Shown here in pieces: positions 25,495-34,768 of a DNA stretch of 64,000 bases (the first letter of the stretch is position 1; each line of letters starts with the position of its first letter). This DNA is from Desulfovibrio ferrophilus. GTDB lineage: Bacteria; Desulfobacterota; Desulfovibrionia; Desulfovibrionales; Desulfovibrionaceae. The DNA is taken from the NCBI RefSeq assembly GCF_003966735.1, contig NZ_AP017378.1, positions 3,430,905 through 3,494,904 on the forward strand. The letters are read 5' to 3'. The notes under the pieces are model-generated. The model had not been told where the DNA came from and made no database searches. It saw only the letters and a program-made list of their open reading frames with translations. Position numbers and translations under genes: made by a program.

Positions 25495-27214
25495 CCAAAT
25501 TCGCCTTCAGCAGATCGCCGAGGTTGGTTCCGGCGGCTTCACTGGAGGAGCCGTGGAATTCCTTGGAGGACGAACGACCGGAGCCGTGGTCCGCTTCCTG
25601 CTTGAGCTGCTTGATGGACAGACCCAGACGGCGCTCGTCGGCGCTGACGTGGATGACCTTGGCCTGGATGTCGACGCCTTCCGTGAACATCTCCGCAGGG
25701 CTCTTGATCTTCTTGCGGGAGATTTCGGAAACGTGAACCAGACCCTCGATGCCTTCCTCGACCTCAACGAACAGACCAAAATCAGTGATGTTGGTCACGG
25801 TGCCGTTGATCAGGGTGCCGACAGGGTAGCGGGCAGGAACCTGCAACCACGGATCTTCGGAGAGCTGCTTGATGCCCAAGGTGAACTTCTCAGCTTCCTT
25901 GTCCACAGTGAGGACAGTGGCCTGCACGGTGTCGCCCTGCTTGAAGACTTCGTTGGGATGGCGGACTTTCTTGGTCCAGGAGATATCGGAAACGTGGATG
26001 AGGCCGTCAATGCCGTCCTCAATGCCGATGAACATACCGAACTCGGTGATGTTCTTGATGGTGCCCTCGAGGATGGTGCCCTCGGGGTACTTCTCGGCCA
26101 CGAGATCCCACGGGTTCGGGCTGACTTGCTTCATGCCCAGGGAGATGCGCTTCTTGTCGGGATCGACACCCAGGATGACCACTTCGACTTCGTCGCCGGC
26201 GTGGACCATCTGAGAGGGGTGGCGAAGCTTGCGGGTCCAGGACATCTCGGAGATGTGCACCAGGCCCTCGACGCCTTCCTCGAGTTCCACGAACGCGCCG
26301 TAGTCCACAAGGTTGGTGATCTTGCCGTTGAAGCGGGAGCCCTCGGGGTATTTTTCCCCGATGCTTTCCCAGGGATCGGACTTGAGCTGCTTCAGGCCAA
26401 GGGAAACCTTCTGGTTGTCCTTGTCGAAGTTCAACACCTTCAGCTCGAGCTCGTCGCCCAGCTGAACCATTTCCTTGGGATGCTTGATGCGCTTCCAGGA
26501 CATGTCGGTGATGTGCAGCAGGCCGTCCAGACCGCCGAGGTCCACGAACACACCGTATTCGGTGATGTTCTTGACCTTACCGGTGATGGTCTGGTTCTCC
26601 TCGAGTGTGCTGAGCAGCTCGGCACGCTTGCCCTCGCGCTCTTCTTCGAGCAGCACGCGGCGGGAGACGATAACGTTGGAACGGCGGCGGTTGATCTTCA
26701 GGATGCGATACTCGAATTCCTGGTCCACCAGCGCGTCCATATCGGGAACGGGGCGCAGGTCCACGTGAGAGCCGGGCAGGAACGCTTCCACGCCGCCCAG
26801 ATCCACGGTGTAACCGCCTTTGATGCGGCGGATGATGCGGCCCTTGATGGTGTTGTTCTCTTCCTGAACTTTCTCGATCTCGTCGAAAAGCTTCATCCGC
26901 TTCGCGCGCTCGCGGGACAGGATGATAGTGCCTTCGGACTCGTTCTTACGGACGACGTAGACGTCGACCTTGTCGCCCTCGGCCACGTCCAGACCGCCTT
27001 CGGCGTCCTTGAACTCCGAAACGGGGATCTGACCTTCGGACTTGAAATTGACATCAACAAGGACGTGGTCCTCGCCGATTCGGACGACTTCGCCTTCTAC
27101 GATGCTGCCCTCACCCAGTTCGCCGCAATCGGCAATGGGAAGGTACTGCTCGAGAGCATCCTCGAAGCACATGTCATCCATCATGGGATTTTCTTGTTCC
27201 ATAGTTTCTACCAT
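25466..27214 (-). CDS. rpsA: 30S ribosomal protein S1
   Basis: The 582-residue protein has six S1 RNA-binding repeats. The last four are nearly regular (VTNITDFGLFVEVEEGIEGLVHVSE and kin) and the first two are diverged. It recruits mRNA to the 30S subunit. The ATG follows a clean GGAGG site. The C-terminal tail after the sixth repeat is Ser/Gly- and Glu-rich. It shares a transcript with sppA downstream; rimO upstream is on the same strand with a 249-bp gap, which probably contains the rpsA promoter. Confidence 0.97.
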   Translation of the reverse strand: MVETMEQENPMMDDMCFEDALEQYLPIADCGELGEGSIVEGEVVRIGEDHVLVDVNFKSEGQIPVSEFKDAEGGLDVAEGDKVDVYVVRKNESEGTIILSRERAKRMKLFDEIEKVQEENNTIKGRIIRRIKGGYTVDLGGVEAFLPGSHVDLRPVPDMDALVDQEFEYRILKINRRRSNVIVSRRVLLEEEREGKRAELLSTLEENQTITGKVKNITEYGVFVDLGGLDGLLHITDMSWKRIKHPKEMVQLGDELELKVLNFDKDNQKVSLGLKQLKSDPWESIGEKYPEGSRFNGKITNLVDYGAFVELEEGVEGLVHISEMSWTRKLRHPSQMVHAGDEVEVVILGVDPDKKRISLGMKQVSPNPWDLVAEKYPEGTILEGTIKNITEFGMFIGIEDGIDGLIHVSDISWTKKVRHPNEVFKQGDTVQATVLTVDKEAEKFTLGIKQLSEDPWLQVPARYPVGTLINGTVTNITDFGLFVEVEEGIEGLVHVSEISRKKIKSPAEMFTEGVDIQAKVIHVSADERRLGLSIKQLKQEADHGSGRSSSKEFHGSSSEAAGTNLGDLLKANLDAQQSDEEE

Positions 27215-27463
27215 TGATTAACCTCCAACAACGATAATTCGCGCTCACTACCAGACGAGGGCCTGCCTTGCAACCCTTAAAAACAAGAGCGCAAGCGGTT
27301 TTTCAGGTCTCATCATCCAGGCTGCGGACAGCCTGCGGGTAATCACCTATGCAAAAGAGGGGATACCGTGGATAAGGCGCGGTGGGACGCCCGTGCGCCC
27401 GCCTCAACAATAAGCAGCATTATGTGCTTGGCAAGGGTTGTTGCATGGATTTTTCGAGAATGA

Positions 27464-28765
27464 TCAGGTCAGGGCCACCAGATCATATGTCTTGGCTTCG
27501 TCGATCAAGGCATTGACCATGGCCCCTGGCTCCACGCCGGGGCCCGAGATGTAGGTGACGCCGTCGGCTTCCGGTGCCTGGAACCAGCAACGGCCCACGT
27601 GCAGTCCTGGCCATTCCTCATGCGGGGCATCCACCAGGACCTCTTGGGTGCTGCCCTCGAATTCCATGAGCATTTCCTCGCTGATGATGGACTGGATGCG
27701 CATCAGTTCTTCGCGGCGCTCGTTGATGACCTGTTGTTCGACCTTTCCGGGGAGCTTGAACGACTCCGTGCCCTCCTCGTCGCAATACCCGAAAACTCCG
27801 AGATGTGTGAACCGTGCCTGCCGTACGAAATCCTTGAGGGCAGTGAAATGCTCGTCGGTCTCGCCGGGGTAGCCCACGATGAGACTGGTGCGCAGGATTG
27901 CTTCCGGAAAGCGGTCGCGGATGCGATCAATGACAATACGCGGGTCACGGGCAAAGGGTCGGCCCATGGCCGAGAGGATGTCCTGGTGGGTGTGTTGCAA
28001 TGGTACATCGAAATAGGGCAGCAGCGGGCGGCCCATATCCTTGATAAAGTCAAGGAGTGCAGGAGTCAGGCCTGCGGGATAGAGATACATGGGTCGGAGC
28101 CATTTGAGGCCCTCCAGGGTGGACAGGCGCTCCAGCAGCCGTGGCAAGGCATCCTTTTCACCCAGGTCCCGGCCATAGGCGGTCAGGTCCTGAGCCACCA
28201 GCACCAATTCTGAAACTCCGGTGTTCAGCATGCGTTGGGCTTCGTCCACGACCTGGTCCATGGGGCGGCTGGACAATGGTCCCCGGATGGAGGGGATGGT
28301 GCAGAAGGCACAGGCGTGGTCGCAGCCTTCGGCCACCTTGAGATAAGCGTATGATGGGCCGGTGGAGAGAACGCGTTCACCCGGGGCCGGATTGTGCACT
28401 GGGCGTCCCAGGGCCTCGGATACTCGAGCAGGCCAGGATTCCACCTCACGTGTGGTCAACCAGACATCAACCTCGGGCAGTTCCTTGGCCAGGTCTTCCT
28501 GGTAGCGACTGACCAGACAGCCGGTGACAGCCAGGACCGGTCGGGGCTCCAGGCCTTCGATGGCTTGGGCGGCGTCCAGAACGGCCTGCACGGATTCTTC
28601 CACTGCCGGTCCAATGAAGCCGCAGGTGTTGATCAGCACCACTTCGGCTTCTTCCGGGGTTTCACAGGGAGTCAATCCTGGGCCAAAGCAGGAGAGCATG
28701 CGTTCGGTATCAACCCTGTTTTTTGGGCAGCCCAAACTGATGGAGTAGACGTGAGTGATTTCCAT
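27464..28765 (-). CDS. rimO: Ribosomal protein S12 methylthiotransferase
   Basis: The 433-residue protein shows the three MTTase parts: an N-terminal cluster-binding domain (SLGCPKNRVDTERM, NTCGFIGPAVEES), a radical SAM domain with CDHACAFCTIP, and a C-terminal TRAM domain. The CPKNxVDxE motif separates RimO from MiaB. It adds a methylthio group to an aspartate of ribosomal protein S12. Its location near rpsA keeps two ribosome-linked genes together. Confidence 0.95.
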   Translation of the reverse strand: MEITHVYSISLGCPKNRVDTERMLSCFGPGLTPCETPEEAEVVLINTCGFIGPAVEESVQAVLDAAQAIEGLEPRPVLAVTGCLVSRYQEDLAKELPEVDVWLTTREVESWPARVSEALGRPVHNPAPGERVLSTGPSYAYLKVAEGCDHACAFCTIPSIRGPLSSRPMDQVVDEAQRMLNTGVSELVLVAQDLTAYGRDLGEKDALPRLLERLSTLEGLKWLRPMYLYPAGLTPALLDFIKDMGRPLLPYFDVPLQHTHQDILSAMGRPFARDPRIVIDRIRDRFPEAILRTSLIVGYPGETDEHFTALKDFVRQARFTHLGVFGYCDEEGTESFKLPGKVEQQVINERREELMRIQSIISEEMLMEFEGSTQEVLVDAPHEEWPGLHVGRCWFQAPEADGVTYISGPGVEPGAMVNALIDEAKTYDLVALT

Positions 28766-28919
28766 GGATGTACCCTACAGGATTTGTTGGTGGTCGGCGA
28801 GTTGCCAATGGCGAGGCAGGGTCTAGCCGACTTGAAGGGGAGTGGCAAGCTATGTATAGGGTATAGGAACTACTCATCGTTCGAGGCAAGTCAGCCGAGA
28901 GCGTAGCACGGGAGTTTGC

Positions 28920-30413
28920 ATGCAGGATATCGCCAAGGCTGGACCCGAGTGCCTTGTCGCCATTGGCGGAAGTGGTCCGGAGCTCATGCAACTGCTCGAG
29001 ATGTTCGACTGTCAGGATATTCGGGAAGGGTTTCCCTGGATGCGTTTGGTCGGAGTGGTTGATGGCACGACTCGTCCGGAGGTCAGCGGCGCCTTGGCGT
29101 TGTCCCGTGTGCGGCTGTTTTCTACGGTGGGTGAGCTTTTGTCCGCGCACCCCGAAGTAGATATCGTGTTTGATCTGCACGCCACCCCGGAGCGTTCGCG
29201 CGCTTTGCGCGGGGGGCTGCCCGAGGGCGTTTCGGTAGTGGATGCGCGAGCGGCCATGGTCTTCTGGGAAATGATCATGTCCGGGAAGATTTGCGCGCCC
29301 TGCCAATCCAATCTTCATCAGGCCCGGGCTTTTCTGACCACCGTACTGGACGGCATGGAGGAGGACATCCTGCTTCTGGACCTGGAAGGTCGTATCGTGG
29401 ACTGCAACCGTAACGTGACCACGCGTCTGGGACAGCCGAAGTCGGCTTTTCAGGGGCGGTACTGCCACGAGGTGGAGGGTGGGAGCTTCTGCCGTCGTTC
29501 GCGCCGGGAGTGTCCTTTCAGGGAAACCGTGATGACGGGCAAGAAGGCCGAGGCCGTACACACCAAGCTGGATGATGACGGGCGGCTCTTGTATTTCAGG
29601 GTCTATACCTATCCTCTCTTTAATGAACTGAGCGAGTTGATCAACGTTGTGGAGATTCGGCGCGACATCACGTCACGTACGTATACCGAGCAACGTCTGC
29701 AACAGGCTCAGAAAATGGCCGCCATTGGTGAGTTGTCAACATATATTGCTCATGAAATTCGTAATCCGCTGTTTGCCATCGGTGGCTTTGCCCGATCCCT
29801 TCTGCGAGCTGAAAATCTGGATGAGGAGGCCCAGGGCAAGGTGAAGATCATCCTTGAAGAGGCCAGTCGTCTGGACGGCATTCTCAAGTCCATCCTGAAT
29901 TATGCTCGTCCATCGGACACCAAGGCCGGAGAGGTGGATGTGAATTCCGTGGTGGGCGAGACCGTGCAGTTGATGTCCATTGGTTGTGATCAGGAGGGGA
30001 TTCGAATCAAAACCAATCTTGATTCGAAAGTGGCCAGAGCCAAGGGCGTTCCTGAATTGCTCAAACAGTGCCTGATCAACATGGTCAAGAATTCCATGGA
30101 AGCCATGGAATCCGGCAAGGGGTGCATCACTCTGTTCACGGGCATGGAAGATGAGTATGTCATTGTGCGTGTCGAGGACACGGGCCGGGGGATGGCGGAC
30201 GACGTCAAACTCAAGGTCTTTAATCCCTTCTTCAGTACCAAGGACAAGGGCTCGGGCCTGGGGCTGGCCATGACCAAGAAGATTGTGGAGGATGTGGGAG
30301 GGCGCATCAGCCTGTCCAGCCATGAGGGCGTGGGCACGGTGGTCACTCTGTTCCTGCCTCCGGTCCTTGCGGTCGATGGTGATACTCTGGACGCCGAGGA
30401 CATCCCCGCGTAG
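28920..30413 (+). CDS. Sensor histidine kinase with Rossmann-like N-terminal domain and PAS
   Basis: The 497-residue protein begins with an alpha/beta segment (about residues 8-120) that looks like a dinucleotide-binding fold: VAIGGSGPEL, then RLVGVVDGT, then DIVFDLHATPERSRAL. A short CAPC motif, a PAS domain (about 140-255) and a HisKA/HATPase kinase core follow (IAHEIRNPLFAIGG with the phospho-acceptor His, then N, G1 and G2 boxes: NMVKNSMEAM, DTGRGM, GSGLGLAM). There are no membrane helices. No response regulator gene is adjacent. A ligand or redox sensor is suggested by the front domain, but this is inference. Confidence 0.9.
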   Translation: MQDIAKAGPECLVAIGGSGPELMQLLEMFDCQDIREGFPWMRLVGVVDGTTRPEVSGALALSRVRLFSTVGELLSAHPEVDIVFDLHATPERSRALRGGLPEGVSVVDARAAMVFWEMIMSGKICAPCQSNLHQARAFLTTVLDGMEEDILLLDLEGRIVDCNRNVTTRLGQPKSAFQGRYCHEVEGGSFCRRSRRECPFRETVMTGKKAEAVHTKLDDDGRLLYFRVYTYPLFNELSELINVVEIRRDITSRTYTEQRLQQAQKMAAIGELSTYIAHEIRNPLFAIGGFARSLLRAENLDEEAQGKVKIILEEASRLDGILKSILNYARPSDTKAGEVDVNSVVGETVQLMSIGCDQEGIRIKTNLDSKVARAKGVPELLKQCLINMVKNSMEAMESGKGCITLFTGMEDEYVIVRVEDTGRGMADDVKLKVFNPFFSTKDKGSGLGLAMTKKIVEDVGGRISLSSHEGVGTVVTLFLPPVLAVDGDTLDAEDIPA

Positions 30414-30475
30414 AACAGCCACCTGTTCGTTTCATTTTTCGTTCCCCCATATCTATTAAAATACTGGAGGCGCAC

Positions 30476-31087
30476 GTGGGCGCTGTTGTTTTGGCCACGC
30501 GGAACAAGGGAAAGATTGCAGAGTTGTCTGCCATGCTCGAAGGGTTTCACCTCGAAGTCCGTGGTTTGGACGATTATCCTGAAATCGGAGAGATCGAGGA
30601 AACCGGGACCACCTTCGAAGCCAATGCGCTGATCAAGGCCAAGGCCGTGGCCGAGGCTACGGGGCTGATTGCTGTGGCTGATGATTCGGGTCTGGAAGTG
30701 GACGCTTTGGACGGAGCACCCGGTGTGTATTCTGCCCGCTACAGCGGCGTGGGAGCCACTGACCTCAAGAATAGCGAAAAACTTCTGGCCGCGCTGCATG
30801 ACGTGGATGACGACGAACGTACTGCACGTTTCCGTTGCGTGATGCTGGCCTATGCCCCGAGTGGAGAACAGCTGGTGACCTCCGGTGCCTGGGAAGGGCA
30901 TATTGCCCGTGAGTTCAAAGGTGACCAGGGCTTTGGCTACGATCCCGTGTTTGTGGATAGCGAGAGCGGGCGTCATTCTGCCGAACTTTCCCGTGAGGAA
31001 AAGAACCAGCGGAGTCACCGGGGTAAGGCCCTGCGTAAACTGCTGGCCGACTGGCCCGAATTTTGGGCGCGAGCAGGGGTTGAATAA
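30476..31087 (+). CDS. rdgB: XTP/dITP diphosphatase (RdgB/HAM1)
   Basis: The 203-residue protein starts at GTG after CTGGAGGCGCAC and reads MGAVVLATRNKGKIAELSAML. It includes the Ham1 signatures TGTTFEANALIKA, ADDSGLEVDAL, GVYSARYSG and GYDPVF. It hydrolyses ITP, dITP and XTP to keep deaminated purines out of nucleic acids. It lies between the kinase gene and glmS. Confidence 0.95.
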   Translation: MGAVVLATRNKGKIAELSAMLEGFHLEVRGLDDYPEIGEIEETGTTFEANALIKAKAVAEATGLIAVADDSGLEVDALDGAPGVYSARYSGVGATDLKNSEKLLAALHDVDDDERTARFRCVMLAYAPSGEQLVTSGAWEGHIAREFKGDQGFGYDPVFVDSESGRHSAELSREEKNQRSHRGKALRKLLADWPEFWARAGVE

Positions 31088-31201
31088 GCACGGGGCTCTG
31101 GGGTATTCAGCCCTGAGCATTTGATTATGTACAGGGGCTGGGCCAAGGGCTCGTCACTGTCTTCATATCGAGTTGAACCATAGCCTGATCGAGGGTGAAT
31201 T

Positions 31202-33028
31202 ATGTGCGGCATTATCGGCTACGCGGGGCACAGGCCCGCTGTCCCCATTTTGCTTGAAGGCCTGAAGCGCTTGGAATACCGCGGTTACGACTCCGCCGGT
31301 GTGGCCTTTATTCAAAACAAGGAACTGGAACTGCTGCGCGCAGAAGGCAAGCTCGTCGGACTGGAGACCAAGGTCAATGGTCGCGACGTGACTATGGCCA
31401 CCAGTGGCGTCGGGCACACACGCTGGGCGACCCACGGAGTCCCCGTGGAGCGTAACGCTCATCCGCACAAGGACAATTCCGGCCGTCTGGCCATGATCCA
31501 CAACGGCATCATCGAGAATTTCCAGGAGCAGAAGGACTGGCTCATAGAGCGGGGCTACACCTTTGCTTCGGAGACCGACACCGAAGTCCTGGTCAACCTG
31601 ATCTCAGAAGGTCTGAAAGAGACCGGAGAAGGTGTGCTCCAGGCCCTGTCATGGGCTCTGGCGCGGGTTGAAGGTGCCTACGCCGTGGCGCTTGTCTCTT
31701 TGGATGAGCCTGGAGTGATCTACGCCGCCCGCCAGTCCAGCCCCCTGGTCTTTGGTGCCGGCACTGGCGAGAATTTCGTGGCCTCGGATATCCCAGCCTT
31801 TCTCAATTACACCCGCGACGTGGTCTTTCTGGAGGACGGCGAGTTGGTACGCATGGATGCCAACTCCTGGCAGGTGCTGGACGCCCTGACCCTTGAACCC
31901 ATCGAGAAGCAGACCAATCGCATTGATTGGGATGTGCAGTCCGCACAAAAGGGTGGACACAAGCACTTCATGATCAAGGAAATCTTTGAGCAGCCCAAAG
32001 TCATCGCCGATTGTCTGGCGGGCCGGGTGGACCTGAAGACGGGCACTGTCCGTCTGCCTGAACTGGAAGGCCTGACTTCGCCCAAGCGGCTGCACATCGT
32101 CGCCTGCGGAACCTCTTTTCACGCCGGATTATGGGGCATGAATCTGCTGGAATCCTGGGCACGCATTCCCGTGCGTGTGGAGATTGCCTCGGAGTTTCGC
32201 TATCGCGACCTGCTGCTGGACGAGGACGATGTGATTCTGGCGATCAGCCAATCCGGTGAGACGGCCGACACCTTGGCCGGCATCCGTCGCGCCAAGCAGA
32301 TGGGCGCATCCGTCATCGGTCTGTGCAATGTCGTGGGCTCAAGCGTGGCGCGCGAGTCCGACCATGTGATCTACACTCAGGCGGGACCGGAGATCAGCGT
32401 GGCTTCGACCAAGGCCATGTGTAGCCAGTTGACGGCTCTGTACCTGCTGGCTTTGCACTGGGGTGCGCAGAAGGGAACCTTGTCCGCCGAAGTGACCCAG
32501 CAGGGGATTGCTGCGGTGCATGAGTTGCCCGGATTGCTGGATGCCGAACTGCCTGCCATGCGTGAGCGTTCCAAGGAACTGGCCCGCAAGTACTCGGGAG
32601 TCTCCAGCTTCATGTATCTGGGGCGCGGGCTGAATTTTCCGCTGGCCTTGGAAGGCGCGCTCAAGCTCAAGGAAATTTCCTACATTCACGCCGAGGGTTA
32701 TGCCTCGGGTGAGATGAAGCACGGCCCTATCGCGCTCATCGAGCGTGATTTCCCGACCTTTGCCCTGGCCATGCGCGACGATCTGCTGCCCAAGGTCAAG
32801 TCCAATCTGGAGGAAGTGCAGGCTCGCGATGGTCGCATCATCGCCCTGACCAACCCGGGGCTGGATATGGGGGTGGATGATGCCTGGGTGATTCCCGAGG
32901 TCTGGGGTCCGCTCTCTGCGTTTCTGGCTCTGCCATGCCTGCAGTTGTTCGCCTACGAAGTAGCGGACTATCTGGGCAAGGATGTGGACCAGCCCCGTAA
33001 CTTGGCCAAAAGCGTGACCGTGGAATAA
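31202..33028 (+). CDS. glmS: Glutamine-fructose-6-phosphate aminotransferase
   Basis: The 608-residue protein has a class II glutaminase domain beginning with catalytic Cys2 (MCGIIGYAGHRP, then HTRWATHGVP) and two SIS isomerase domains (VACGTSFHAGLW, ISQSGETADTLAGIR). The C-terminal motif ends NLAKSVTVE, as expected for an active enzyme. It makes glucosamine-6-phosphate for peptidoglycan and LPS. The 114-bp upstream gap shows no visible glmS ribozyme fold. A metal-transport pair follows after 5 nt. Confidence 0.97.
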   Translation: MCGIIGYAGHRPAVPILLEGLKRLEYRGYDSAGVAFIQNKELELLRAEGKLVGLETKVNGRDVTMATSGVGHTRWATHGVPVERNAHPHKDNSGRLAMIHNGIIENFQEQKDWLIERGYTFASETDTEVLVNLISEGLKETGEGVLQALSWALARVEGAYAVALVSLDEPGVIYAARQSSPLVFGAGTGENFVASDIPAFLNYTRDVVFLEDGELVRMDANSWQVLDALTLEPIEKQTNRIDWDVQSAQKGGHKHFMIKEIFEQPKVIADCLAGRVDLKTGTVRLPELEGLTSPKRLHIVACGTSFHAGLWGMNLLESWARIPVRVEIASEFRYRDLLLDEDDVILAISQSGETADTLAGIRRAKQMGASVIGLCNVVGSSVARESDHVIYTQAGPEISVASTKAMCSQLTALYLLALHWGAQKGTLSAEVTQQGIAAVHELPGLLDAELPAMRERSKELARKYSGVSSFMYLGRGLNFPLALEGALKLKEISYIHAEGYASGEMKHGPIALIERDFPTFALAMRDDLLPKVKSNLEEVQARDGRIIALTNPGLDMGVDDAWVIPEVWGPLSAFLALPCLQLFAYEVADYLGKDVDQPRNLAKSVTVE

Positions 33029-33033
33029 TTGCT

Positions 33034-33666
33034 ATGAGTATATTCGAAGGCCCTGCTCGGAATTCCGGGTGGGGCCTGTTTATTTTTCTGTGGGCTCTCG
33101 CGGTGGTGCTGTGGTCCCCGCTCCCTGCTCAGGCTCACCCTCATGTCTTCGTGGATAACTCCGTGACCTTCGTCTTTGAGGGTTCGGATTTGGCGGGGGT
33201 ACGGGTGCATTGGGTCTTTGACGATATGTTCGGGACCATGATTCGTGAGGATCATGATCAGGATCGGGATGGAGCGTTTTCCGAGGCTGAGATCAAAACC
33301 GTGAAGATCGGAGCGTTCGATAACCTCAAGAACTTTGACTATTTCACCTTTCTTGAAGTGGACGGTGAGCAGTTCCGGGTGCAGCAGATTCAGGATTTTC
33401 GTGCGGGTTTTTTTGACGGCAAATTGTTCTACGATTTTTTTGTGCCTTGCCGGGTCTCCGGTGTCGAGGGGCAGCATACAGTGCTGCTGTCAGTGCATGA
33501 CCCTGAATATTATGCCGATGTCTACACCCCTGAGGATGCCGTCCTGGAGTTGGAGAACACCGCCGGGGTCAAGGCTCAGGCCTCTGTGGTGATCAATTCT
33601 GAGCGCACGTATTCCTCATTCCAGGTCTGGACATCGGAAATCACCCTGACTTTTGGTGCCCGATGA
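33034..33666 (+). CDS. Periplasmic DUF1007 protein, partner of NicO transporter
   Basis: The 210-residue protein has a signal peptide ending at AQA, so the mature N-terminus reads HPHVFVDN with a possible metal-binding His-x-His. An EF-hand-like acidic loop (HDQDRDGAFSEAE) follows. DUF1007 proteins are regularly encoded next to NicO-family Ni/Co/Zn permeases and probably capture or deliver the metal. The gene starts 5 nt after glmS and its stop overlaps the next start (ATGA). Confidence 0.85.
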   Translation: MSIFEGPARNSGWGLFIFLWALAVVLWSPLPAQAHPHVFVDNSVTFVFEGSDLAGVRVHWVFDDMFGTMIREDHDQDRDGAFSEAEIKTVKIGAFDNLKNFDYFTFLEVDGEQFRVQQIQDFRAGFFDGKLFYDFFVPCRVSGVEGQHTVLLSVHDPEYYADVYTPEDAVLELENTAGVKAQASVVINSERTYSSFQVWTSEITLTFGAR

Positions 33667-34559
33667 AAGGTCTGCTGACTGTCCTGTTTACGGTCTGGAT
33701 GCTGGTTGCGGGCGTGGAAGCCGAAGCTGCAACCAACCCCTTTGCCGCAGGGGCGAGCCCCCGTCAGGAACGGGTGGCCACTGCTCCTGACGGGGGCTCG
33801 GCCCTGAGCGGTACACTGGGGCGCATTGCCCGCTGGCAGCGCGAGATGCGTGGTGAATTGTCGGCACGGGTCAGGTCTCTGAACGAACAGCCATCCCCTT
33901 GGGGGCTGATGGTTTTTCTGGGATTGTCCTTTGCCTATGGGGCAGTCCATGCCGCTGGACCGGGGCACGGTAAATCCGTGGCAACATCGTACGTCCTGGC
34001 GCGAGGTCTGTCTGCGCGCCGAGGCGCAGCCTTGGGCGCTCTCATGGGGGCGGCGCATGCGGCCTCTGCAGTGGGTGTGGTCCTCGTTCTGCACGCTATC
34101 GCTCGGCGGGCAATGATGAACCGTTTCGAGATGACGGCTCTCTGGGTGGAGAGAGGCAGCTATGCCCTTGTGATGTGCATCGGCCTATGGTTGCTTGTGG
34201 ACGTGCTGAAGTCTCGCAGAGCCCAGGATGAAACAGATGGCGGACAGGGCAGGAGTCTGCTGGGGGTGGGGCTGTCCACCGGGCTGGTTCCCTGTCCGGG
34301 TGCGGCCATTATGCTGTTGTTTGCCCTGGCGTTGGATGCCTTGTGGCTTGGACTTGGCGCGGTAATGGCTATGGCCTGCGGCATGGGGGTAACTATTGCC
34401 CTTGCAGCTGCTCTGGCGGCCTGTTGCAGAGGAACGCTTTTGTCTTGTGCCGCCGGTCGTTCAGGCAGGGCTGAGATGGCGCAAAAGATACTGGCCCTGA
34501 TTGGCGGTGCCATTGTACTGGGGCTTGGGGCATCGCTTTTGGGTGGTACTTTCGCTTGA
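33663..34559 (+). CDS. NicO-family nickel/cobalt (or zinc) transporter
   Basis: The 298-residue protein has an N-terminal signal-like helix, a periplasmic stretch and six membrane segments. It carries AYGAVHAAGPGHGKSV and GLSTGLVPCPGAAIML, the paired metal-translocation motifs of the RcnA/NicO family. It overlaps the DUF1007 gene by four bases and forms an operon with it. Direction (uptake or export) and metal cannot be told from sequence. The His-rich protein elsewhere in the window makes nickel a reasonable guess. Confidence 0.88.
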   Translation: MKGLLTVLFTVWMLVAGVEAEAATNPFAAGASPRQERVATAPDGGSALSGTLGRIARWQREMRGELSARVRSLNEQPSPWGLMVFLGLSFAYGAVHAAGPGHGKSVATSYVLARGLSARRGAALGALMGAAHAASAVGVVLVLHAIARRAMMNRFEMTALWVERGSYALVMCIGLWLLVDVLKSRRAQDETDGGQGRSLLGVGLSTGLVPCPGAAIMLLFALALDALWLGLGAVMAMACGMGVTIALAAALAACCRGTLLSCAAGRSGRAEMAQKILALIGGAIVLGLGASLLGGTFA

Positions 34560-34768
34560 TTGATTGTGTACGATCCATTGAGGTCAGAGGCGCGCGTACC
34601 GACTCCTGTCTGCATTGCCTGGGTGGTGGCTGTGATGATGTCATCGTCTGATGACTGCCAGCTTCCTTGCCTGAGGTGTTTTTGCGCCACGGGGTTGCGG
34701 TTTGCCTGCAATCGCGGCTATATGTCCACGAAGCGCACCGGAACCAGGCCCGTAATGGGCACTACTGC

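Noticed and set aside
25553-27217. A 554-codon open frame on the plus strand opposite rpsA
   Set aside because: It mirrors the codon pattern of the S1 repeats, has no ribosome-binding site and no family features; it is the antisense shadow of a highly biased gene.
31088-31201. A glmS ribozyme upstream of glmS
   Set aside because: The gap is only 114 bp and I see no match to the ribozyme core; the class is mostly Firmicute.
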